Shown here: one piece after another, positions 33,975 through 42,409 of the stretch
Layout: each line of letters starts with the position of its first letter
Numbering within the stretch: the stretch's first letter is position 1
NCBI GenBank assembly: GCA_046153685.1
Contig: JBJXGH010000002.1
Span: 1-64,000 of the forward strand
Source: CAMAPP01 sp046153685
GTDB taxonomy: Bacteria > Pseudomonadota > Alphaproteobacteria > CADEGL01
DNA length: 64,000 bases
Direction of reading: 5' to 3'
Made by a program: the position numbers and the translations under genes
Notes under the pieces: model-generated
What the model saw: the letters and a program-made list of their open reading frames with translations, nothing else
What the model was told of the DNA's origin: nothing
The model's database searches: none

Positions 33975-35114
33975 TCAGGCAATCGGTCCGTCCCATTCGG
34001 CGCGCACCGCCCCGTCCGATTCCCCGGCAAGGTGGCGCGCACGCATATCCGCGAGCGCACCGTCCCCCCATAGCCGCCGCAGCGCCCAGATTGCGGCCGC
34101 CCGCACCAATGGCGAGGCGTCGTCGAGCCGCGCCTCGGCCTCGGGGGCGAGCGCCGCGCTCGCGCTATTGCCGATGGCGATCAGCACATTGCGCACGAAG
34201 CGGTCGCGCCCCGCGCGGCGCACGGGCGTGCCGGCGAAGGCGCGCCGGTAGGACGCGTCGTCGAGGCGCGCGAGTTCGGCGAGATCGGCGCCGTCGGCTG
34301 CTGCGCGCGGCTGCCAGGCGGGGTTGGAGGATGCGCGCGCGAACTTGTTCCACGGACAAGCAGCCAGGCAATCGTCGCAGCCGAAGACGCGATTGCCGAT
34401 GGGCGCGCGCAGATCGCGCGGGATATGTCCCTTGTGCTCGATGGTCAGGTACGAGATGCAGCGCCGCGCATCGAGCACATAGGGCGAGGGAAAGGCGTTC
34501 GTCGGGCAGGCATCGAGGCAACGCCGGCATTCGCCGCAATGATCGATTTCGGACGCATCGGGCGCGAGGGTGAGATCGGTCAGCATGGCGCCGAGAAAAA
34601 ACCACGAGCCATGGGCGCGCGACACCAGATTGGTGTGTTTGCCCTGCCAGCCGAGACCCGCGCGCTGGGCCAGCGGCTTTTCCATCACCGGCGCGGTATC
34701 GACGAAGACCTTGACCGCGCAACCTTGCGTCGCCGCGACTTCCCGCGCCAGGCGCTTCAAGCGGCCTTTGAGCACCTCGTGATAATCGCGCCCGCGCGCG
34801 TACACCGAGACATTGCCGCGCGCCCGGTTCGCAAGTCCCGCCAGCGCGTCGCCCTCGATGGCATAATTCAAGCCGACGACGACCGCGCTCCGTGCCTCGG
34901 GCCATAGCGCATCCGGGGCCGCACGCCGCTCCGCGTGGCTTGCGAGCCAGCCCATATCGCCGTGAAAGCCCTTTTCCAGGAAGGCGCGCAAGGCCTCGCC
35001 CGCGCTCGCCGCCAGCGCCGCGTCGGTAAAGCCGACGGCATCGAAGCCAAGCGCGAAGGCGCGCGCGCGAATCGCCGCCTTCGGATCAGCCCCGGCCGCG
35101 ATAGGGCGCGACAC
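33975..35114 (-). CDS. queG: Epoxyqueuosine reductase
   Basis: A 379-residue cobalamin- and Fe-S-dependent enzyme for the last step of tRNA queuosine synthesis. VKVFVDTAPVMEKPLAQRAGLGWQGKHTN holds the catalytic Asp region; CGECRRCLDACP and CDDCLAACPWNKF bind two 4Fe-4S clusters; HEAT-like helices follow at the C-terminus. No ATG fits. The GTG at 35114, inside the end of queF (29-bp overlap), gives the expected N-terminal length, though the frame is open to 35333, so the start is tentative. Confidence 0.92.
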   Translation of the reverse strand: MSRPIAAGADPKAAIRARAFALGFDAVGFTDAALAASAGEALRAFLEKGFHGDMGWLASHAERRAAPDALWPEARSAVVVGLNYAIEGDALAGLANRARGNVSVYARGRDYHEVLKGRLKRLAREVAATQGCAVKVFVDTAPVMEKPLAQRAGLGWQGKHTNLVSRAHGSWFFLGAMLTDLTLAPDASEIDHCGECRRCLDACPTNAFPSPYVLDARRCISYLTIEHKGHIPRDLRAPIGNRVFGCDDCLAACPWNKFARASSNPAWQPRAAADGADLAELARLDDASYRRAFAGTPVRRAGRDRFVRNVLIAIGNSASAALAPEAEARLDDASPLVRAAAIWALRRLWGDGALADMRARHLAGESDGAVRAEWDGPIA

Positions 35115-35544
35115 CGTGATCGGGAAGCCAGAGCCCCCGGGGCGGCGGCCCGGATTGATAGAAGACATCGATCGGCATCCCTCCTCGCGGATACCAGTAG
35201 CCGCCGATCCTGAGCCAGCGCGGCCGCGCCGCCAACGCGATGCGCTTGGCAATGGCGATGGTGGTCGCCTCGTGGAACGCGCCGTGATTGCGGTACGAGC
35301 CGAGGAAGAGCTTGAGCGATTTGCTTTCCACAAGAAGCCGACGCGGCACGTAATCGATCACCAGATGGGCAAAATCCGGCTGGCCGGTGATAGGACATAG
35401 ACAGGTGAATTCGGGCGCGGTGAAGCGCACCGCATAAATCGTTCCGTAATCGACATTGGGCACGCATTCGAGCGCCGCGTCCCGGGGGCTCGCGGGCAGG
35501 ACGGCCTTGCGCCCCAATTGACGCAATTTCGGTGGATTCGCCAT
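35086..35544 (-). CDS. queF: NADPH-dependent 7-cyano-7-deazaguanine reductase
   Basis: A 152-residue unimodular QueF, which reduces preQ0 to preQ1. FTCLCPITGQPDFAH carries the nucleophilic Cys50. The QueF motif is ESKSLKLFLGSYRNHGAFHE, and the C-terminus GGYWYPRGGMPIDVFYQ is typical. The ATG at 35544 begins the family. It lies 26 bp after the GNAT gene and overlaps queG. Confidence 0.96.
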   Translation of the reverse strand: MANPPKLRQLGRKAVLPASPRDAALECVPNVDYGTIYAVRFTAPEFTCLCPITGQPDFAHLVIDYVPRRLLVESKSLKLFLGSYRNHGAFHEATTIAIAKRIALAARPRWLRIGGYWYPRGGMPIDVFYQSGPPPRGLWLPDHGVAPYRGRG

Positions 35545-35570
35545 GGCGCGACAGTACGGCAAGCCGGGCT

Positions 35571-36284
35571 TTAACCGCCAGCCCCCCAAGCGCGGCACGC
35601 GGCAAGGCCCATGCGCTGGCGGCCCTGGGCATCGAAATTGGACGGATCGAGCCAACGCTCGAACCCCGTGCGCGCCGTGGGCCACTCGCGATCGAGAATC
35701 GAGAACCAGGTGGTGTCCCGATTGCGGCCCTTGTACATGGTCGCCTGGCGAAAGACGCCCTCGAACACGAATCCTAGGCGTTCCGCCGCGCGACGCGAGG
35801 GCGCGTTCAGGGCGTCGCATTTCCATTCGTAGCGCCGGTATCCGAGCTCGTCGAACACCCGGCGCATCATCAAATACATGGCCTCGGTCGAGGCCATGCT
35901 CCGCTGGAGTGCTGGCGAGAAATTGATGTGACCCACCTCGATCACCCCGATTGGCGGATCGATGCGCAGATAACTCGCAACCCCGATGGCGCGGCCCGAA
36001 TTGTCGAGAACGGCGTGAAAGAAGGGATCGGCGCTAGCGGCCACGCCATCCGCCCAGGCGCGGTAATCCTCGAAGCGATCGTAGGGGCCATAGGGCAGAT
36101 AGGTCCAATTCACGCCGGTGCGCTCAGCGACATAGGCATCGAACAATTCGCGGGCATGGCGCGCCGGATCGAACGGCACGATCGAACATGCGCGCCCGGT
36201 CATCACGGCGCTGGGCGGCCGCGCGCGCTTGGTCCAGCCGGGGACCGGATCGCCTATGTTCTGGCCTAGTTCGTTGGTGGGCAT
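35571..36284 (-). CDS. GNAT acetyltransferase (RimJ/RimL-like) inside the queuosine operon
   Basis: A 237-residue N-acetyltransferase. The RimL-like fold is seen in IGVASYLRIDPPIGVIEVGHINFSP, followed by a late NAPSRRAAERLGFVFEGVFRQATMYKGRNRDTTWFSIL, which provides the acetyl-CoA binding loop and the usual C-terminal strand. The start at 36284 overlaps tgt by 19 bp, so it is translationally linked to the queuosine genes. I know of no acetylation step in Q synthesis. It may be a passenger, or act on ribosomal protein, tRNA or a small molecule. Confidence 0.85.
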   Translation of the reverse strand: MPTNELGQNIGDPVPGWTKRARPPSAVMTGRACSIVPFDPARHARELFDAYVAERTGVNWTYLPYGPYDRFEDYRAWADGVAASADPFFHAVLDNSGRAIGVASYLRIDPPIGVIEVGHINFSPALQRSMASTEAMYLMMRRVFDELGYRRYEWKCDALNAPSRRAAERLGFVFEGVFRQATMYKGRNRDTTWFSILDREWPTARTGFERWLDPSNFDAQGRQRMGLAACRAWGAGG

Positions 36285-37411
36285 GGTTCGTCCTTCCCCG
36301 TTTCCTCGCGCGCCTGGGCGCGCGCAAATTCGCGCGCGAACTCGGCGAAGCGATCCGCCTCGATCGCCGTGCGAATATCGCGCATGAGGTCCTGGTAGTA
36401 GTGCACATTGTGCAGCGACAAAAGCGTCAAGCCTAGGATCTCGTCGCTGCGCACGAGGTGATGGATATAGCCGCGGCTGTATTTGCGGCATGCCAGGCAG
36501 CGGCATTGATCGTCCAAGGGTCCCTGGTCCTCGCCGTGCCGGGCATTGCGGATATTGAGCGCGCCCGCGCGCGTCCAGGCCTGGCCCGTGCGCCCCGAGC
36601 GGGTGGGCAGCACGCAATCGAACATGTCGGCGCCAAGCGCGACCGAAGCCACGATATCCGCCGGCCGGCCAATGCCCATGAAATATCGCGGACGGTCTGC
36701 GGGTAGATGGGCCATGGCGTGCGCTGCGCTTTCGATCATGCGCTCGGCCCCCTCGCCGACCGCGAGGCCGCCGACGGCATAGCCCTCGAAGCCGATGCGT
36801 GCCAGGGCTTGCGCCGATTCGATGCGCAAATCCCGATACGTACTGCCCTGAACAATGCCGAACAGGCCGTAGCCCGGCCGCGCGACGAAGGCCGCCTTGC
36901 TGCGCTCGGCCCAGCGCATCGAGCGGCGCATCGATTGCGCCGCCACGCCCTCCTCGACCGGCCAGGACGTGCATTCGTCAAGCACCATGGTGATCGTCGC
37001 ATCGAGAGCGCGCTGGATGTCCATCGCGCGCTCGGGCGTGAGCTCTTCGCGCGCGCCGTCGATATGGGAGAAAAAGGTCACCCCGCGCTCGTCGATCTTG
37101 CGCAGCTTGGCGAGCGAGAACGCCTGAAATCCGCCGGAATCGGTGAGTATCGGCCCCGGCCAATTCATGAAACGGTGCAGTCCGCCAAGGCGCGCGATGC
37201 GTTCTGCCCCCGGACGCAGCATCAAATGATAGGTGTTCGCGAGCACGATCTCGGCGCCGGTTTCACGCACCTGCTCGGCCGTCAGCGCCTTGACGGTCCC
37301 GGCCGTGCCGACAGGCATGAAGGCAGGCGTCTCGGCGTCGCCGTGCGCGGTGGTCAAGCGCCCGCGACGCGCCGCGGCCGAAGTGCCCAGCAAGGTAAAG
37401 CCGAACGTCAT
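36266..37411 (-). CDS. tgt: tRNA-guanine transglycosylase
   Basis: A 381-residue enzyme that exchanges G34 for preQ1 in GUN-anticodon tRNAs. Signatures: LTDSGGFQAFSLAKLRKI (catalytic Asp), GLFGIVQGSTYRDLR, the nucleophile region GADMFDCVLPTRSGRTGQAWTR, and the Zn site CRCLACRKYSRGYIHHL. The ATG at 37411 overlaps the queA stop (ATGA). The frame is open to 37759, but that part is queA read in another frame. Confidence 0.97.
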   Translation of the reverse strand: MTFGFTLLGTSAAARRGRLTTAHGDAETPAFMPVGTAGTVKALTAEQVRETGAEIVLANTYHLMLRPGAERIARLGGLHRFMNWPGPILTDSGGFQAFSLAKLRKIDERGVTFFSHIDGAREELTPERAMDIQRALDATITMVLDECTSWPVEEGVAAQSMRRSMRWAERSKAAFVARPGYGLFGIVQGSTYRDLRIESAQALARIGFEGYAVGGLAVGEGAERMIESAAHAMAHLPADRPRYFMGIGRPADIVASVALGADMFDCVLPTRSGRTGQAWTRAGALNIRNARHGEDQGPLDDQCRCLACRKYSRGYIHHLVRSDEILGLTLLSLHNVHYYQDLMRDIRTAIEADRFAEFAREFARAQAREETGKDEPCPPTN

Positions 37412-38463
37412 GGCGCGCGCTCCAAGAGACACGCATCGCCATAGGAAAAAAACCGATAGCCATCGGCGACGGCGTGATCGTAGGCGGCGCGGACGCGCTC
37501 GTACCCAGCGAAGGCCGAGACCAGGACCAGAAGAGTCGATCGCGGCAGATGAAAATTCGTCATCAGCACATCGGCGACACGAAAGCGAAAATCGGGTCCG
37601 ATGAACACGTCGGTTTCGCCCACGAACGGCGCGAGCACGCCCGAAAGAGCGGCGGTTTCGAGCGCGCGGAGAACGGTGGTGCCGATGGCCACGACGCGCC
37701 CGCGCGCCTTGCGGGTGGCCGCGATCGCCGCGACCGTTTCGGCCGGCACTTGCGCCCACTCGCGATGAATGCGGTGGGCACGCAAATCCTCGGTCTTCAC
37801 CGGAAGAAACGTCCCCGCGCCGACGTGCAAGGTCACGGTGGTGCGCGAAATGCCGCGCCGCTCAAGCTCCGCGATCATGTCCGGCGTGAAATGCAGCCCG
37901 GCGGTCGGCGCCGCCACCGCGCCGTCCGTGCGCGCAAACATGGTCTGGTAATCGACGCGGTCGCGCGCATCGGGCGGGCGGGCGATATAGGGCGGCAGGG
38001 GCGCCGCGCCATGACGCGCGAGCGTGCGAGCGAATTCGTCCTCGGCCAATTCGAAGCGGAGCGTGACCTCGCCCTCCTCCCGCGCCTCGACGCGCGCCGT
38101 AAATTCCGGGGCGAAGACGATCGTATCGCCAGGCTTGAGACGCTTGGCCGGCCGGGCGAAGGCGCGCCAGCAGCCATCCGTCGTCCGCATGTGCAGCAGC
38201 ACCGCCACGCGGGCGATGCCGCGCCTGCCCTCAAGGCGCACGGGCAGAACGCGAGTGTCGTTGACCACCAGTAGATCGCCCGCCCGCAACAATCGGGGCA
38301 ACTCGCCGACGGTATGATCGGCCATCGCGCGGCCGACATGCAGCAAGCGCGCCGATTCCCGCGGCACCGCGGGCCGGTCGGCGATGCGGCCTTCCGGCAG
38401 GGCGTAGTCATACGCCTCCAGCCGCCACAAATCGACCGTCCGTCGCGCCAATGACACAACCAT
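37408..38463 (-). CDS. queA: S-adenosylmethionine:tRNA ribosyltransferase-isomerase
   Basis: A 351-residue enzyme that transfers the ribosyl part of SAM to preQ1-tRNA, giving epoxyqueuosine. Signatures: YALPEGRIADRPAVPRESARLL, DLLVVNDTRVLPVRLEGRR, APTAGLHFTPDMIAELERRG, VGAGTFLPVKTEDLRAHRIHREW and MTNFHLPRSTLLVLVSAF. First gene of the minus-strand queuosine operon, divergent from yhhQ. Start taken at ATG 38463, which leaves a slightly long N-terminus. Confidence 0.96.
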   Translation of the reverse strand: MVVSLARRTVDLWRLEAYDYALPEGRIADRPAVPRESARLLHVGRAMADHTVGELPRLLRAGDLLVVNDTRVLPVRLEGRRGIARVAVLLHMRTTDGCWRAFARPAKRLKPGDTIVFAPEFTARVEAREEGEVTLRFELAEDEFARTLARHGAAPLPPYIARPPDARDRVDYQTMFARTDGAVAAPTAGLHFTPDMIAELERRGISRTTVTLHVGAGTFLPVKTEDLRAHRIHREWAQVPAETVAAIAATRKARGRVVAIGTTVLRALETAALSGVLAPFVGETDVFIGPDFRFRVADVLMTNFHLPRSTLLVLVSAFAGYERVRAAYDHAVADGYRFFSYGDACLLERAP

Positions 38464-38521
38464 CGCAAGCCCGCTTGACCCCCGCCGGTGCGCACCTTAC
38501 ACGAAGCCCGATCCACCACGA

Positions 38522-39226
38522 ATGACGGTCGCCATGCTCAAGACCGAGAAATCTCCGGCGTATTCCGCGCGCTTGGTCGCGGTCGCGGTCATCTTTGCCG
38601 CTTGCCTGATCGTTTCGAACGTCGTCGCGGTCAAGATCGTGATGGTCGGCGGCCTCGTGCTGACGGCCGCGATTATCGTTTTTCCGATCAGCTACATCAT
38701 CGGCGACGTGCTGACCGAAGTGTACGGCTTCAAGACGGCGCGCCGGGTCATCTGGCTCGGATTCGGCGCGAATTTGTTCGTCGTGGCGACGATCGCGGGC
38801 GCCCAAGCCCTGCCGGCTGCGCCATTCTGGACCAAGAGCGCCGAGTTCGACGCCATACTCGGCCACGCCCCGCGCATCCTGGTCGCATCCTTCGCTGCGT
38901 TTCTCGTCGGCGAGTTCGCCAATTCCTACGTCCTCGCCAAAATGAAGATCGCCACCGGCGGCCGCTGGCTGTGGACGCGCACGATCGGCTCGACCGTCGT
39001 GGGTCAAGGCCTCGATACCGCGGTGTTCCTGACCATCGCGTTTTGGGGAATGATGCCGGGCGGCGTGCTGATGGAGGCCATCGCGGTGCAGTGGCTCGTC
39101 AAATGCGTCTATGAGGCGCTCGCCACGCCCGCGACCTACGTGGCGGTCGGGTACTTGAAGCGTGCCGAGGGCGTCGATGTGTACGACCGGGGCACGCGCT
39201 TCAACCCGTTCGCGCTGTCCTCCTAA
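38522..39226 (+). CDS. yhhQ: YhhQ-family queuosine precursor transporter
   Basis: A 234-residue inner-membrane protein with about six hydrophobic helices and the family motifs IVSNVVAVKIV, FPISYIIGDVLTEVYGFKTARRVIW and WTRTIGSTVVGQGLDTAVF. YhhQ (COG1738) imports preQ0/preQ1, which agrees with the divergent queA-tgt-queF-queG genes; no queDEC appears in the window. The ATG at 38522 is used; a second ATG at 38534 is possible. Only 18 bp separate it from hpnC, so it may lead the hopanoid transcript. Confidence 0.92.
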   Translation: MTVAMLKTEKSPAYSARLVAVAVIFAACLIVSNVVAVKIVMVGGLVLTAAIIVFPISYIIGDVLTEVYGFKTARRVIWLGFGANLFVVATIAGAQALPAAPFWTKSAEFDAILGHAPRILVASFAAFLVGEFANSYVLAKMKIATGGRWLWTRTIGSTVVGQGLDTAVFLTIAFWGMMPGGVLMEAIAVQWLVKCVYEALATPATYVAVGYLKRAEGVDVYDRGTRFNPFALSS

Positions 39227-39244
39227 GACCCCCTCCTTGAAACC

Positions 39245-40096
39245 ATGACTGCACCGAATCCGGCCGCAATCGAAACGCCCTCCGGCAAGGGGGCGGGCGA
39301 TGAGAATTTTCCCGTGGGCTCGTTTCTTCTGCCCGCGCGCCTGCGGCCCCACGTCGCGGCATTCTATGCGTTCGCGCGCGCGATCGACGACATCGCGGAT
39401 AATCCGACGCTGGAACCGGAAGACAAGGTCGCGCGCCTCGACCTCATGGCCGCCGCCATGCGCGGCGAACGGCGCGACGACGCCCGCCTCGCCACCGCCC
39501 ATCGCTGCCGGGAAAGCCTGCTGGCGTCGCGCGTGCCCACCGGGCATTGCCTCGATCTGATCGCGGCGTTCAAGCAGGACGCCACCAAGCTGCGCTACCG
39601 GGATTGGGATGATCTCATGGGCTATTGCATCCTGTCGGCGGCGCCGGTGGGCCGGTATCTGCTCGACTTGCACGGCGAGGACCGCGCGTCCTATCCGGCT
39701 TCCGATGCGCTGTGCAACGCGCTCCAAGTGCTCAATCACCTGCAAGACTGCAAGGACGACAAGCGCGCGCTCGACCGCGTCTATCTGCCTGAACCCTGGC
39801 TGCGCGCCGAGGGCGCCTCGGTCGAGGATGTTCTCGGCCCCCGCGCCTCGCCGGGTTTGCGCCGGGTGATCGATCGCCTTCTGGTCGAAACCGATGCCCT
39901 AATCGCGATTGCGCAAACCCTGCCAGGACAGTTGCGCAACAAGCGCCTAGCCATGGAAACCGGCGCGATCGTGCGCATTGCCCTTAGCCTGTCGCGCGCG
40001 CTCAAGCGCCGTGATCCGGTCGCGGAAAGGGTCAAGTTGTCGAAACTTGAATTCCTCGGCTGCGCCGCGGTGGGAGCGATCCGGGCATGGCTGTGA
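39245..40096 (+). CDS. hpnC: Hydroxysqualene synthase HpnC
   Basis: A 283-residue squalene/phytoene-synthase-family enzyme. HpnC converts presqualene diphosphate to hydroxysqualene in the bacterial three-step route. The first Asp-rich motif lies in FYAFARAIDDIADNPTLEPEDKVARL, and the second region is ALQVLNHLQDCKDDKRALDRVYLPEPWL. The N-terminal ENFPVGSFLLPARLRPHVAAFY block distinguishes HpnC from HpnD. It overlaps hpnD by 10 bp. Confidence 0.95.
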   Translation: MTAPNPAAIETPSGKGAGDENFPVGSFLLPARLRPHVAAFYAFARAIDDIADNPTLEPEDKVARLDLMAAAMRGERRDDARLATAHRCRESLLASRVPTGHCLDLIAAFKQDATKLRYRDWDDLMGYCILSAAPVGRYLLDLHGEDRASYPASDALCNALQVLNHLQDCKDDKRALDRVYLPEPWLRAEGASVEDVLGPRASPGLRRVIDRLLVETDALIAIAQTLPGQLRNKRLAMETGAIVRIALSLSRALKRRDPVAERVKLSKLEFLGCAAVGAIRAWL

Positions 40097-40932
40097 GCGA
40101 ACGCGAAGGGCGTGCCCATGCCGCCCAAGTCGTCGAACGGTCCGGCACGTCGTTCTTCTGGGCCATGCGCCTGCTGCCGGTGGCGCGGCGCGAGGCGATG
40201 TTCGCCATTTATGCCTTCTGCCGCGAGGTCGATGACATCGCCGACGACGATCTGCCGCTGCCCGAGAAGCGTGCGCGCCTAGCCGAATGGCGCGCAGAGC
40301 TCCAAAGGCTTTTTGCCGGAGACCCCACCCATCCCACCGCGCGCGCCTTGCGTAAGCCCATCGCGCGCTACGATCTGGCCAAGGCCGATTTCCTTGATCT
40401 GATCGACGGCATGGAAATGGACGGGGCCGATATCCGCGCGCCGAGCCTTGCCGAGCTTGAGCTGTATTGCGACCGCGTGGCGAGCGCCGTCGGGCGGCTT
40501 GCGGTGCGCGCCTTCGGCGACCCCTCGCCTGCGGCGCGCGAGGTCGCTTTGCACTTGGGCCAGGCGCTCCAGCGCACGAATATTCTGCGCGATCTGGCCG
40601 AGGATGCCGCGCGCGGACGCCTTTATCTGCCCCGCGAATGGCTCGACCGGCACGGCATCGCTTCGCGTGAACCGAAGGTCGTTTTGGCCGATCCGCGCAC
40701 GGCCAAAATCTGCGCCGATCTCGCACGCGACACCCGCGCCCGGTACGACGCGGCGCGCGCGGCGCTCGCGCGTTGCGATCGCCGTGCGATGCGCCCGGCG
40801 GTCGTCATGATGGAAGTCTATCGCCGCGCCCTCGACCGGCTCGAAGCGCGCGGCTGGGCGGCGCTCGATACGCCCGTCAAGGTTCCAAAGGCGGTCAAGC
40901 TGTGGATTGCCATTCGTCACGGCCTGACGTGA
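40087..40932 (+). CDS. hpnD: Presqualene diphosphate synthase HpnD
   Basis: A 281-residue farnesyl-diphosphate condensing enzyme that makes presqualene diphosphate. SGTSFFWAMRLLPVARREAMFAIYAFCREVDDIAD holds the first Asp-rich motif. QALQRTNILRDLAEDAARGRLYLPREWL is the second, in the form typical of phytoene-synthase relatives. It is translationally coupled on both sides (hpnC 10-bp overlap, hpnE GTGA overlap). Confidence 0.95.
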   Translation: MAVSEREGRAHAAQVVERSGTSFFWAMRLLPVARREAMFAIYAFCREVDDIADDDLPLPEKRARLAEWRAELQRLFAGDPTHPTARALRKPIARYDLAKADFLDLIDGMEMDGADIRAPSLAELELYCDRVASAVGRLAVRAFGDPSPAAREVALHLGQALQRTNILRDLAEDAARGRLYLPREWLDRHGIASREPKVVLADPRTAKICADLARDTRARYDAARAALARCDRRAMRPAVVMMEVYRRALDRLEARGWAALDTPVKVPKAVKLWIAIRHGLT

Positions 40933-42233
40933 ACGCGCAGGCCATGCACACACAAGCCACGAACGCACGGGCCACGAACGCACGGGGCACCGTCCATGTC
41001 GTGGGCGCGGGCATTGCCGGCCTGGCCGCAGCCGTGCTTCTGGCCTCGCGCGGCGCGCGCGTGGCCTTGCACGAGGCGGCCGGGCACGGCGGCGGGCGCT
41101 GCCGGTCGTTTCACGACGAGGTTTTGGACCGCACGATCGACAACGGCAATCACCTGTTACTCGCGGGCAATCGCGCGGTCATGACATTGCTCGACCATAT
41201 CGGCAGCCGCGACACGCTCGCCGGCCCGGCGGACGCCGCCTTTGCCTTCGCCGATTTGCGCACGGGCGAGCGCTGGAATCTGCGCCCCAATGCGGGGCGG
41301 CTGCCGGGGTGGATTTTCTCGCCCCGCCGCCGCGCGCCCGGTACGACTGCGGGGGAGTATCTGGCGGCGTTGCGCCTGGCCCGGGCGGATGCGAGGGCGA
41401 CCGTCGCCGATCGTATCGATGTCCGCCGGCCGGCTTTCGCGCGGTTTTGGGAACCCTTGACCCTGGCCGTTCTGAATGCCGACGCACGCGAAGCCGCCGC
41501 GCGTTTGCTTTGGCCGGTCATGACCGAAATCTTCGGTCGCGGCGCAGAGGCCGCGCGGCCCTTGATCGCGCGCGAGGGTTTGAGCCGCAGCTTCGTCGAG
41601 CCGGCCCTGCGCTTTCTCGAAAGCCACGGCGCGACGATTCGGTTCAACCATCGCCTACGCGCGGTCATGCGCCAGGGCGAGCATGTGCATGGCCTCGAAT
41701 TCGTCCGCTCGCGCCACGATATCGCCAAGGCCGACCGCGTCGTGCTGGCTGTGCCGCCTGCGAGCATGGCCGATCTCCTGCCCGAGATACCCACCCCGCG
41801 CGGCTCGCGCGCCATCGTCAACGGCCATTTCCTCGTCAAGACGCCCTTGCCGGCGGACCTGCCATTTCTCGGCCTCATCGGCGGCACGGCCCATTGGCTA
41901 TTCATCCGGGGCGACATCGTCTCGGTCACGGTGAGCGCGGCGGACGCTTTGGCCGAAATCGCGAACGACGAGATCGCCCGGCGCCTTTGGGCGGACATCG
42001 CCCGCGCCCTTTCCCTTCCCGCGACCCCTTTGCCGGCCTGGCGCATCGTCAAGGAAAAGCGCGCGACCTTTGCGCAGATCCCCGAGGAATTGCCGCGCCG
42101 GGCAAAGACCGCGACGCCATGGCGCAATCTGTTTCTGGCCGGGGACTGGACCGATACTGGCCTGCCCTGCACGATCGAAGGCGCGGCGCGTTCGGGTTTT
42201 GCGGCGGCAAAAGGCGCGCTGCTGGACGGCTGA
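40929..42233 (+). CDS. hpnE: Hydroxysqualene dehydroxylase HpnE
   Basis: A 434-residue FAD-dependent amine-oxidase-like protein that reduces hydroxysqualene to squalene. VHVVGAGIAGLAAAVLLASRGARVALHE is the FAD fold, GGRCRSF and NGNHLLLAGN follow as in HpnE, and the C-terminal FLAGDWTDTGLPCTIEGAARSGFAAA closes the cofactor site. Start choice: GTG 40929 overlaps the hpnD stop, and ATG 40944 five codons later is equally possible. The first residues are a short ATNAR repeat. The longer open frame upstream lies within hpnD. Confidence 0.93.
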   Translation: MNAQAMHTQATNARATNARGTVHVVGAGIAGLAAAVLLASRGARVALHEAAGHGGGRCRSFHDEVLDRTIDNGNHLLLAGNRAVMTLLDHIGSRDTLAGPADAAFAFADLRTGERWNLRPNAGRLPGWIFSPRRRAPGTTAGEYLAALRLARADARATVADRIDVRRPAFARFWEPLTLAVLNADAREAAARLLWPVMTEIFGRGAEAARPLIAREGLSRSFVEPALRFLESHGATIRFNHRLRAVMRQGEHVHGLEFVRSRHDIAKADRVVLAVPPASMADLLPEIPTPRGSRAIVNGHFLVKTPLPADLPFLGLIGGTAHWLFIRGDIVSVTVSAADALAEIANDEIARRLWADIARALSLPATPLPAWRIVKEKRATFAQIPEELPRRAKTATPWRNLFLAGDWTDTGLPCTIEGAARSGFAAAKGALLDG

Positions 42234-42409
42234 AATGCGGCAAACCCGCCATCGAACGGCCCCATGATCGAACGTCCCCGCCATCGAATGGCCATAAGCC
42301 GCATGCGAGCAGGCGCCAAAATCTGGACAACGACCGGGGGCTGCTTTATGAACCTTGCGCAACAACCATTTTAGTCAACCGACCCGCCGCCGCCGAGAGC
42401 CTTCCCGGT

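Noticed and set aside
32695..34071. Long N-terminal extension of the second M24 protein
   Set aside because: The open frame continues through the racemase gene in a different frame and is Arg-rich; the ribosome site at 32700 marks the real start.
41309..42409. Extended frame upstream of shc (1021 codons in total)
   Set aside because: It lies within hpnE in another frame; Shc homologues start near 42410.
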